Assembly: GCA_011763485.2 (NCBI GenBank)
Contig: JAANSK020282935.1
Location: 1 to 20,466, forward strand
DNA: 20,466 nucleotides
Reading direction: 5' to 3'
Origin: Isoetes engelmannii
Taxonomy: Eukaryota > Streptophyta > Lycopodiopsida > Isoetales > Isoetaceae
Shown: piece after piece, positions 1 to 8,587 of the stretch
Numbering within the stretch: the stretch's first letter is position 1
Layout of the letters: every line of letters starts with the position of its first letter
The notes under the pieces: model-generated
Databases searched by the model: none
The model's input: the letters and a program-made list of their open reading frames with translations, nothing else
Told to the model about the DNA's origin: nothing
Program-made: the position numbers and the translations under genes

Positions 1-149
1 AAGGCACAATATGGGACTTGCCATGTAATATGACAATCCCTTAGACAAAAAATTGGTACAATCCATGATAATGGTGTAACCAAGGAATTCAGCTTTGAAA
101 TTTTACGTTTAACCTTGCACACGCGTGGCCAACCTGCTTGTCTTCAAAT

Positions 150-450
150 ATGGTTTCTAACTCCAATATCATGTAGCATGAATTATGACTAATAGGACAT
201 GATTTTCGTTAAACTACTTACATGAAAGTCCCTCAAGTGAGAAATGCACCATTGTGCCTAGTTACCTAGGTGTTACTCTCTATTTGTTAGGAACTGTAGA
301 AAAGGATTAGCTCTAAGAAAAAAAACAACAGAGTTAAGATGGATCAACAAGGTTTCTAACTCCAATATCATGGAGCACAAATTTCGACTAATTGGACTTG
401 ATTTTCTCTAACATTATTTACAAGAAAGTCCCAAAGTGAGAAGTACCCAA
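150..450. repeat. Diverged direct repeat of about 100 bp
   Basis: Segments near 150-250 and 353-450 both start GGTTTCTAACTCCAATATCATG and share GGAC(A/T)TGATTTTC, A(C/T)TTACA and GAAAGTCCC blocks, about 203 bp apart. They may be an old duplication or two copies of one small element. The rest of 1-470 shows nothing coding. Confidence 0.6.
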
Positions 451-478
451 TAATCAATTGTCTCCTTTATTATTTCAT

Positions 479-830
479 ACCCATGCTTGTTATTTAAAAT
501 TTTCTTGTTATTTTCTTCTACCCATGCCTGTAATTTAAAATTTTAATATTGCCCCGCTATTTCGATTTTTTTGTTTTAATTATGCACATATTATACCCCG
601 CTTTTTTCCCCACCCATGCTTGTAATTGCAAATTTGAATATTGCCCCGCTATTTTGCTTTTTGTTTTTTTTTAAATTACATACACAATGTTGGATTCTCC
701 TACCCATGCTTGTAATTAAAATTTGAATATTGCCTCGCTTTTTTCCCCCTTCTTTTTTATTACGTACAGACTATACCTCGTTTCTCCCACCCATGCTAGT
801 AATTTGAAATTTGAATATTGCAAAAAGGGG
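479..830. repeat. Tandem array, unit about 90 bp
   Basis: The phrase ACCCATGC(T/C)(T/A)GTAATT, followed by TTGAATATTGCCCCGCT, recurs with starts at 479, 520, 612, 702 and 789. Spacing is 41, 92, 90 and 87 bp. The units are T-rich with a fixed GCCTCGCT/GCCCCGCT island. It is a short satellite-like array, moderately diverged. Confidence 0.75.
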
Positions 831-1756
831 GGAAATTTGTTACATACTTGTCAAAAGAAAGCAATTTGGTACATGCGGAGAAACTTGAGATTTGGTACAG
901 ACGATTCTGTGTTTCCTTTGCCGGATCTGATGCTTGCTCTTCTTGCCCGCTCCATCCCCATGGCGGATTCTTGAGTAGCTTGTGGTGCAGATCCGGCTGC
1001 TGTGGTAAACTCTGGCCGACCAAGGAGGGTTTGACCCTTCTTCTCTACACCCGGCCCTACTGCTGGATTCACTTCCGATGCTTTCTGCTAGGGGATGGCT
1101 ATAACCATGTCGGGATGGAGCCCTTCAACACACGACTCCTCCTGAAGAGTTCAGTTGTGTCTTGATATGTCCCCAACGGACTTGCTCGTACGATGCTAAC
1201 ACCAGGGAACCAAACGCAGCTCTTAGTCTTCACAAAGGGGGGAAAGATAAAGTATTGAGGCTGTTGTCATCACCTTTGATTATGGAGTCTCCAAAGCTTA
1301 GCCGAAGGTAGTATTTCCTCTATCAAATCGATCCCTCCTTCGAGATTGTAGCATTTCCAAAGTGGTATTTCCATTTCCAGCAGACCCCCTTCTCCTATTT
1401 GCATCGATTCGTGGGCCCAAGTGCTGTAAAAACAGGGGAATCATTGCATAAACAAGTCTGAGTACTGATTGAAAGAGCTGAACCGAACCTTATATCTCGG
1501 ATTTGCTTAAAACAGGGGGAGTTGATTCGGATTCTTCTGGAGAGGATCTTTAGCCGATTTCTTAGCCGCATCTCTTGGAATGAATCGAAAAAATGGAAGG
1601 GGTTAGAGTTGAGAATCGACGACCTTATCTTTCAATTAATCAAAGGCTACCTTTGCTTCTGATTATGGTCTTGAATCTGCTGAATCTGCTTCGCTCCAGC
1701 CACCCGAATAGGGAAACAGCTGGTCCCTCGATTTTGCAAAAACAGGGGAGAACAAA
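831..1756. other. No gene seen; possible old repeat
   Basis: This stretch is richer in GC than its flanks around 900-1150 and 1260-1420. No open frame resembles a protein. A short phrase AAAACAGGGG recurs at about 1429, 1509 and 1739, hinting at a decayed dispersed repeat. Confidence 0.4.
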
Positions 1757-1842
1757 GGAAAAAGGGTTAGTGCTCAGATTCAAAGACTTCTTCACCGAAG
1801 GAAAAAGGGTTAGTGCTCAGATTCAAAGACTTCTTCACCGAA
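1757..1842. repeat. Perfect 43-bp tandem duplication
   Basis: The two copies (1757-1799 and 1800-1842) begin GGAAAAAGGGTTAGTGCTC and are identical. The lack of divergence suggests a recent local duplication. Confidence 0.9.
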
Positions 1843-2414
1843 TCATACCTTATTAGCTGCTTATTTGTTTGAGGCGCTTGCTTATCTCGCCAATAGCTTT
1901 GAATCCGTCGGATTTGAAGAGCTCCAGAGTGCTTAGGCAGGCTTCTAGCTTTGCCAAAACAGAGCCACTAACTCTTCATCTTCTTATATGAGAATGGCAT
2001 GTAAAACTCGGCAAGGATCCGCCATGCATAGGCGCTGAGCATGCATATTGCATGGACATGCAAATAGGGCAGGAGCTGATCTTGGCGCCATAGCTAGAGC
2101 TTGTCGGATTGCTCTGTTGCTAGTTCTATGTCCGCCATGGCAAAGGCGTAAAGAGGAAAAAGCACAGATTCAGGGATTTGGAGGTCCAGGAAGCAGGGGT
2201 GGAGGAGCCGGATGCAGAAAAGTCAGATTTATGTGCCGGATGCAGCTTTATGTGCCATGCCATGTTGACCATGCCAAAGCATGCAACCATGCCGGAAGCT
2301 CCCGGCTACGGCAGTTTTTGCATTTGCTGGGCTATGATCTCGATCTGCCATGAATGGGACTATGCTTTTTCTGAGCAGCCGAGCTGTATGTGCAAACTGT
2401 GAGGCGCATTTCAT
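1843..2414. other. No gene seen
   Basis: Several short frames are open here but none has protein-like content. ATGCAT, GCATGC and CATGCC words are dense between 2020 and 2300, which looks like low-order repetition rather than coding. Confidence 0.4.
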
Positions 2415-2585
2415 ATGCTTGTCTTGAAGTATTTCCTATGCTTGTCTTAAAGTATTTCCTATGCTTGTATTTTCTTAGGCGCTCATTTACTCCGAGCATA
2501 GGAAATGGATTAGCCTAAAAAATGCTTGTCTTGAAGCAGCCTTCTCGACTAACGAGTTGAGAAGGGACTAACGAGTTGAGAAGGT
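2415..2585. repeat. 23-bp and 19-bp tandem repeats with hairpin
   Basis: ATGCTTGTCTTGAAGTATTT-type units of 23 bp start at 2415, 2438 and 2461, with a partial copy at 2522. At about 2547-2585 a 19-bp unit (GACTAACGAGTTGAGAAGG) is present twice in tandem. An upstream CCTTCTC can pair with GAGAAGG. Confidence 0.75.
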
Positions 2586-2593
2586 CGAGGAGG

Positions 2594-2730
2594 GTTACTA
2601 TTTTTTTATTATAGTATTTAATTTTTTTATTAATATTTTACTTTATATTTTAATATGTAATATTTAATTTTCTTTCTTAATATGTTTTTTTCAATTTTTA
2701 ATATTTAATATCTTATTTCTTTTTATTCAG
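2594..2730. other. AT-rich tract
   Basis: About 135 bp is almost entirely A and T, made of TTTTTATTA/TTTAATATTT words, separating the tandem repeats from the LINE remains. No gene is present. Confidence 0.7.
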
Positions 2731-2867
2731 ATGGGTTTTGCTTGGGGAGTTATCCCCCATTACTGCACGAGTCCCAAACACAAGAATACCTCCCATTTTT
2801 TACAAATGCGACTTTTAAGTAATTTTTGCAAACTTTAAGGGTATTATGGTAAGTTTCCCTTTTGTTT

Positions 2868-3080
2868 TTCCCCGTACATTTGACTTTCATCTTGTATTTT
2901 ATGACAAGAGGGGCATGATCAGAGTCCTCATGCTGAGGAAGAACTTCAAAACTAGTCACCAAGTGCATATCATCTGGACTTCCCAACAACATGTCCACAG
3001 TACTATTTCCATTGGGCTGAAAACATGATATGATGAGCGGCTTTCTCTTTCCAGCGAGCCATCATGTTTTTCGTTGCTTG
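2868..3080 (-). pseudogene. LINE endonuclease (EEP/APE) fragment, out of order
   Basis: The minus-strand frame reads FQPNGNSTVDMLLGSPDDMH then LPQHEDSDHAPLVIKYKM. NSTVDMLLGS and SDHAPL match the C-terminal part of LINE APE-type endonucleases, where SDH carries catalytic residues. In a normal LINE the endonuclease precedes RT. Here it lies downstream of the RT and C-terminal pieces on the same strand. It is therefore either part of a second element or rearranged. Confidence 0.65.
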
Positions 3081-3590
3081 ATGGGCATATCCCAGATTTA
3101 GAGGTGAGGATTTGGCTATGTTGCAATATGTTCGATTTGTTTGGCATGTATGAGATTTAACGATGGAGATGTGGCCTAGAGTAACAATTAAGAGTTAAGA
3201 TGTGGTCAACTCGGAGTGTTGGCAAGCTAATATAGGTGAATTGCATTGGCATAGTAATTGTGGAATGTATTCGGTTCTAATATGGAAGGTAAATAGCGAA
3301 TGCATTCTGGTTCTGGCAGGCCAACGAGGAGCGCCATTAGACGCAACCAATTGACCTACTACAGCCAGAATGCATGAGCTATTTCATGGCAGGTAGCATT
3401 GTGGGCCCCATTCCAGTACGAGGTTCATGCTGGTAATTTGATGTCTTGACCTATTCAAGGGTGCCGACATCCCAAAGCTTGTTGAGAAAGAAAGCGTCAA
3501 GGTACTGCCTCAAGCTATGGCAATCCGCTTCTGTAAGCACCTATGTTCCTGCATATTTCATTTGGCTAGCCACCAAACTCTCTTTTCCTT

Positions 3591-3980
3591 CTAGCAGGCC
3601 TTGAGACAATGCAGCCCCATTCCCACGGTATAAGCCAGGTTGGAGAGACGAGCATCGTCCATATTGACCACCACCTGAAAGTATACGATGTGGCGATCAT
3701 GAGCTTCTCTCTGATGTGGCAAGAAGCATGTCTCTTCCAGCAGTATTTGATATGGGACCGTGGATTCCATTCCCAGCGCTCGTGCGAAGAATGCTTTCTG
3801 CACCTGCTCCAAGTCATTGCAAATAGCAAGGGACACCACTGGTCCACAGACTTCAACCCTATATAGAAGAACGGGCTCCACCAACACCCTGAAGAGGTGT
3901 GACTGATGGGCCCAATCATACAACTCCCCTCTCTTACTGTTGTTATGCATTGCATGCAATGCTTTCCAACCTGTTGTCAC
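3591..3980 (-). pseudogene. LINE ORF2 post-RT segment
   Basis: The 129-codon open segment contains GWKALHAMHNNSKR, then LFRVLVEPVLLYRVEVCGP and LEQVQKAFFARALG. This is the region after RT thumb typical of LINE ORF2 ('lf.tlVrPvLlYg.EvWg'). It follows the RT pieces on the same strand at the expected distance. Confidence 0.7.
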
Positions 3981-4119
3981 TCACAACAGGATGGAAATGT
4001 CCTAGTACATTATAGAAGAAACTCCATGCCCAAATACTTATAGGTGTCACCTCTGGATTTTACCCTCGGTAATGATGAAATCCTTGGTGACGTGAGGATG
4101 AGATGAGGACCACCTTAGT

Positions 4120-4360
4120 CTAGCCCAGTTTGACGCACATGTCAGTGGCCTGACAGTATGTGTCCATGGCATTCAGATGGCACTGCATGTCCTCCGGAGT
4201 GTAAGCTAAGAGATCTACATCATTAGCGTATATGAGTTGCCTGGTGATCTGATGCAAAAGTTGAGTCCCGCCGCCCCCATTGTCAGTAAGCCAGCCTTCC
4301 AACTTATCAGTATAAAGTCTAAACAGTGTTGGAGAGAGAGGGCAGCCCTGATGGACCCCG
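4120..4360 (-). pseudogene. LINE RT fragment, motifs B and C
   Basis: The frame reads GVHQGCPLSPTLFRLYTDKL, then LIYANDVDLLAYTPEDM, then MDTYCQATDMCVKLG. These are RT motifs B and C and the start of the thumb. The YADD box has become YAND. A frame change separates it from the motif A piece. Confidence 0.75.
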
Positions 4361-4434
4361 ATACTGCTGTCAAATGGTTAGTCTTCCGACTGCAATCGAT
4401 CTTAGCATGTCTCATATAGCTCGTACATCATAGT

Positions 4435-4668
4435 CTACAAATCCACAGGGACTTCCAGCTGTCGCAATCTTGCCCGCAACTTTTCCCGAGGCACAGTGTC
4501 AAAAGCCTTGGCAAAGTCAACGAAGCAACAATATAGGTCTTGGCAACTCCTGCTGTCTTTCAGCAAACTTCGCAGCGTAAACACATGATCAATGGTTGAG
4601 TGTCGTATATCGTATAAAGTTATTTGCATAGTAAAGGGCTTGAAAGTGTAATCCAGCACGACAACCAA
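4435..4668 (-). pseudogene. LINE RT fragment, fingers to motif A
   Basis: An open segment of about 77 codons carries STIDHVFTLRSLLKDSRS then YCCFVDFAKAFDTVPREKL. The first Asp of the RT catalytic triad is present in VDFAKAFD. The 5' part of the RT and the endonuclease expected upstream, above 4690, are not visible, so the element is cut there or decayed beyond recognition. Confidence 0.75.
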
Positions 4669-4746
4669 TTGGTTAAAACTTCTAGATGTCTTGGATTAAT
4701 ATCTAGATAATAGATTGGACAAACCAATATGGCCTTGCCAATTAGG

Positions 4747-4854
4747 GTTATATTAAAAGATAAATCAAAATGAGCTAACTATAGATTGTAGATATGCCAT
4801 GTTATATTAAAAGATAAACAAAAATGAGCTAACTGTAGATTATAGATACGTCAC
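4747..4854. repeat. 54-bp tandem duplication
   Basis: Units at 4747-4800 and 4801-4854 share GTTATATTAAAAGATAAA, then AAAATGAGCTAACT and TAGAT blocks with a few mismatches. Confidence 0.85.
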
Positions 4855-5523
4855 TTTTGAAGAGCTGTTATTTAATATAAGAAGAGCTTAAATCTTAAGT
4901 GAGTTATGGCCAGAAAGGTAAATGAGTAGAATTATGGGTAAAAGCTGATATCGAATTATAAATCTTGGGAACATATATTGATTTTGACTTTTGAGCTTAC
5001 TGGGTTATATAAGGCATTTAATTGGACTTGTGGTGCATTGCCAAGATATACCAGCAACAATTTTTATCATGGCCATTAAATTCACACACTTTTATATACG
5101 AACAGAATAGAGGAGAGTATCGATTTTCTGCGTTCTTAAAAGGTGCAATAATTGAGCTTGGTTTCTATTGCAAAGAATTGAGACTGGGTTCTATTGCTTT
5201 TTGTAGTTTTAGTCAATGAGGCAAAGGCTCTTTGGTTGCTTTGGAAAGAGAGAGCTCTTATATGTCCCATTTTGGTATTTACATCCTTTTATTTTAATGA
5301 TGAGAAATTTGACATATTATATAATCTGTAAAATGAGGAGAAACCCAATTACAATGCCTTTATGCCAAATAAGCATATTAAATCTTACAATAATAGAGTA
5401 GGTTGTGTCTCTCAGACACTGAAAATCAGATTATTGACTATTTGCAATCCACCTATTACACAACAAAAAAGCTGCTCATATCCCCTGGAAAATCCCTTGT
5501 TGAGGAACCAGAGGACTTGAGAG
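4855..5523. other. No gene seen
   Basis: Short open frames exist on the plus strand (5022-5219, 5216-5401, 5403-5612) but none resembles a known protein. A diverged short duplication around TTCTATTGC (about 5155-5210) is present. Confidence 0.4.
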
Positions 5524-5965
5524 CAATGGGTTATTTTCTCTGCAACGGGGAATTCTCGAAGAAAAGAGGTATATCATACATGGGTATTTTTTTTGCAACG
5601 AGGAATTATTGAACAAAAGGAGTATATTGTACGGGGAAGATTAATAGAAACTGTGGATTCTTGAACAAAAAGGACGGATCTTAATGGGGGGAATTAGTAG
5701 AATAGGGGATTACAAATGCAAATCAGGGTATTTTCAAGAAATGGGGATTGAGTGAAAGAAGAATTTGCGAATGTATTGAGTATTTTCAAGAAAAGGGGAC
5801 TTACTGGTTCAAAAAGGGAATCTGCGAATGGATTGGGGACTAGTTCAAAAGGGAATTTTCAGATGGATTGGGGTATTTATATCAAAGGGATTGAGTGATG
5901 GGGAATTACCGAAAAAGCAAAGGATTGCAATAAATACCAGGGTATTTCAAGCAAAAGGGTATTTT
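5524..5965. repeat. G-rich degenerate minisatellite, unit about 50-57 bp
   Basis: Units containing GGGTATTTT(C/T), CAAGAAA(A/T)GGGGA, GCGAATG(G/T)ATTG and GAACAAAAGG recur about eight times. Clear pairs are 5541/5594 (TGCAACG), 5728/5780 (GTATTTTCAAG) and 5766/5823 (TGCGAATG). The plus strand is purine-rich with frequent GGGG runs. Confidence 0.65.
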
Positions 5966-6391
5966 CAATTAAAAGTAAATATATGGTTGTATACTCGCTA
6001 GGTGTTTTAGAGGTTATATTGCTTAGGTTGGCTTCTTGTCTGAGAATTTCGGCGGGGATATATTAAACATTTTGCTTAACGTCTTGTGTACATATTTACA
6101 AACCGTTTGAAAAATGTCATAACTGAAAATATGCAGTTAGAGGACCGAGGGAACGTTATATGTTATCTAGGCTAATTGTAGGTGAAAAAATCAGGTTCGT
6201 ACACACGCTAAATGGTAGTGTACTAATCTATATAACATATAATACAACATCACTGGTTCATATAAGACAGTTAGATAGAATGTGTAAGGCTAATAATTGG
6301 AATTTTGACAATTAGACATAATGGGTAAGGCTGATAATAGGGATTGATCTCATTTCAAGGACTATTCATTCATTCAGAATCAATTACAGCC
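5966..6391. other. No gene seen
   Basis: AT-rich sequence with no open frame that looks like protein. Confidence 0.4.
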
Positions 6392-6493
6392 TCAAGCAAA
6401 GCCCCTAGTGATACCAATCTTCAAGGTTTCGATGGAACTGTTCATATTAATCTTCTCACCATCAGTACCTGCAGAAATCCTGAAGATTGGGGC
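6392..6493 (-). other. Candidate terminal exon, no family recognised
   Basis: On the minus strand a good acceptor (CTACATTTCAG) is followed by exactly 34 codons in phase 0, reading APIFRISAGTDGEKINMNSS and ending GITRGFA-stop. Composition is more codon-like than the surroundings. No partner exon upstream (6500-8500) could be found, so it is either an orphan exon relic or chance. Confidence 0.2.
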
Positions 6494-7490
6494 CTGAAAT
6501 GTAGGTAGTTGGACTAAAGTTTTAATCTTTTAATGTGTAAACTTGTGTATATGGAGTGAAATACTTTGATTCCAACTTAGGTGCTAAAGAAATTGCTGCA
6601 AATTGTTTAGCATATTTCGAAACTATCATCTCCTACAATTTCCAGGTTTGAAATGAATTAGGAAGTTGTGCTTTTGGATAATATATGTCAAGATACCATA
6701 ATCTGATGTTGCAAGAAATTGCTTTTGCAGTCATGCATGCTCCTCTATGGCAAACATTTGTTTCTAGTAAATGAGCATTCCAGCTATACCAAGACCTTCA
6801 ATTCTATTAGTTTATGATGGCATTGGCATAATCAATGGAGCATCAAGAGGCGATATGTTTTTCAGAACAGAGAGCTCGGACGAATTGAGCCTCTGTGTTT
6901 TATGACAAACTTGTGGTGAGTGAAGAAAACAAAGCAACACCGACAGAACAACATCGACCCTAAACACACAAAAAAACATAAGAATCAGTCAAGAGAAACA
7001 CCGAAAAAGAAAAATCGGCCCTAAACACACAAAGATCAGTCCAAATCTGCGCATGAATGTCGGGCCAAACTCCCATGTCTGCAATGTGCCCTAACGGGGG
7101 TTTTCTTATGTGAAAACCTCACACTGCAAAAGAACAACACAAAACCATGTGGTAGCCGATCCTGGTATGCTATGGCTTAAGCTATGGCTTCCGACAGAGA
7201 TCCGGTCCCTTCCTTTGCTGCAGCTTCACCTCTAAGTCCATGTTTGCCTCCATATAGGGCAAGCAAATATCAGAACAAGAACGGGGCAAAAACATGAAGA
7301 ACACGACATCTGCATCAGCGCTCACGCCCCAAGTTATCCGCCCAGGAAGAACTGGGAAAAAGATTATACCTCTTCTTCCCACAACCATGATGCCACCATC
7401 AGATTTATGCAGATTTATATATGAATACGTCTACAAATCATGCTAAATCATATGTTATAAAAATACGATTTTTTATTGCGTCAACATTTA
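6494..7490. other. No gene seen
   Basis: AT-rich to 6900. An A/C-rich stretch at 6930-7060 contains CCCTAAACACACAAA twice. A GC-richer block at 7150-7390 has short open frames on both strands without recognisable content. Confidence 0.4.
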
Positions 7491-7494
7491 GCAC

Positions 7495-7580
7495 CAAAGG
7501 GGATTTGAACCCCACGTATTCCAAGGGGCTCCTTGATGTCTAAAAAAAATGGACCACACAATACAACTACCAACACCAAA
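7495..7580 (-). repeat. Possible tRNA-derived SINE fragment
   Basis: On the minus strand GGGGTTCAAATCCCC (7500-7514) is an exact Pol III B-box/T-arm shape with a 4-5 bp stem. About 60 bp upstream TTGGTAGTTGTA is a weak A-box match. No cloverleaf can be drawn, so it is not a tRNA gene. No flanking duplication was found. A second palindromic GGGGTTTAACCCC lies near 7675. Confidence 0.3.
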
Positions 7581-7752
7581 ACCCTTTTAAAGGTTGAGCA
7601 TGCTCACCAATATTAAATCAAGATTAAATGCACACACGAACATCAGCACTTTTTGGCCGTAATGGGCTCTCACAGGGGTTTAACCCCTTAACCCGGGCAG
7701 GTCCGAGATTGTTTCTTCTTTGATTTTTATCTAGTACTTCCTCTTCCTATAG

Positions 7753-7849
7753 ATACATCTTAAGCAAGCAATCAGATTTAGGGCAAAGATTTTGGCACTA
7801 ATACATCTTTAAGCAAGCAATCAGATTTAGGGCAAAGATTTTGGCACTG
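7753..7849. repeat. 48-bp tandem duplication
   Basis: Copies at 7753-7800 and 7801-7849 start ATACATCTT(T)AAGCAAGCAA and differ by one inserted T. This looks recent. Confidence 0.9.
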
Positions 7850-8095
7850 ATCCACACCTGGAAGAGATTTTCAAGGGGTTATATATGTCAGGCAGCATAA
7901 ATCCGGCCAGGAGCATGTTTTTTTAAGCAGATTTGGTTGAGGCGCCAGGAACAAGGTTTTCGGTGCAGATCCATGTTCTTTAGACAACTCAAGTCTGTCC
8001 ATGGTTGCCATATTCAGCCGCCAAGAACAATCAGAATGAAAAATATTTAGGGCAAGTTTTCCCTCCCTCAAGCTTTGCCGATACACAGGCTGCTG

Positions 8096-8204
8096 ATTGT
8101 TTATCGTGATAACCAGGCAGCCAGATCGTTTATCCTGATAACCAGCCTGAGCATTAGCTGGTACATCGTTTATCCTGATAACCAGCCTGAGCATTAGCTG
8201 TTAC
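8096..8204. repeat. 40-bp tandem repeat, two and a half copies
   Basis: ATCGTTTATCCTGATAACCA units start at 8125 and 8165, with a diverged partial unit at 8096. Each full copy ends GAGCATTAGCTG. The minus-strand open frame across them is an artefact of the repeat. Confidence 0.85.
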
Positions 8205-8232
8205 GGTTAATCACCCTTCTAGATTCAACGGA

Positions 8233-8274
8233 TAGGATCTGAAATATAGGATCTGAAATATAGGATCTGAAATA
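8233..8274. repeat. 14-bp tandem repeat, three copies
   Basis: TAGGATCTGAAATA starts at 8233, 8247 and 8261 without mismatch. Confidence 0.9.
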
Positions 8275-8361
8275 GGCGAGGACCTGCCGGTTAAGGCATT
8301 GTATTCCATTTGCAAGATAAAGGAGAAATGCACTTAATATATAATTATTTGCTTACAACTA

Positions 8362-8446
8362 ACTCAAAACTTAAAAGTGACACAACGGCAACTGATTCTC
8401 CATAGACTCAAAACTTAAGAGTGCAACCACTAACGATTCTCCATAG
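8362..8446. repeat. 44-bp diverged tandem duplication
   Basis: ACTCAAAACTTAA(A/G)AGTG and GATTCTCCATAGAC blocks occur in two units starting at 8362 and 8406, with middle divergence. It lies shortly downstream of the J-domain stop codon. Confidence 0.75.
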
Positions 8447-8587
8447 ACCAATTGTCTAAGGTACAGATACACTGATAATTGTCAAGATCGAAGTCTGTGA
8501 CATGTTTATAGATAAATCAACTTTTCCTTCTTTTACTTATGGCAGCATCCTTTGGACTGGGTCCCCAACATGCGTTGCAACACATAA

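Larger units (their letters stand above)
3330..4690 (-). mobile_element. Decayed LINE with RT and C-terminal domain
   Basis: Read on the minus strand, the pieces fall in the correct order. First is an RT fingers segment with STIDHVFTLRSLL, then motif A FVDFAKAFDTVPREKL (about 4480-4540) and motif B HQGCPLSPTLF (about 4325-4360). Motif C is changed to YANDVDLL (about 4205-4230) instead of YADD, followed by YKYLGMEF (about 4020-4050). The post-RT region at 3980-3591 has LVEPVLLYRVEVCGP. A further remnant near 3460-3520 reads LRQYLDAFFLNKLWDVG. Frames shift several times and stops intervene. The Asp-to-Asn change in the catalytic YADD alone would abolish RT activity. The RT style resembles Jockey/CR1-like or algal and seedless-plant LINEs more than angiosperm L1. 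Confidence 0.8.

Noticed and set aside
3109-3170. Plus-strand LCNMFDLFGMYEI resembling a LINE endonuclease segment
   Set aside because: It is on the opposite strand to the other LINE pieces and only about 13 residues long, so chance is as likely.
7498-7575. tRNA gene
   Set aside because: Only the T-arm fits. No acceptor, D or anticodon stem can be paired.
7871-8194. 107-codon minus-strand open frame
   Set aside because: Much of it is created by the 40-bp tandem repeat, and the rest resembles no protein.
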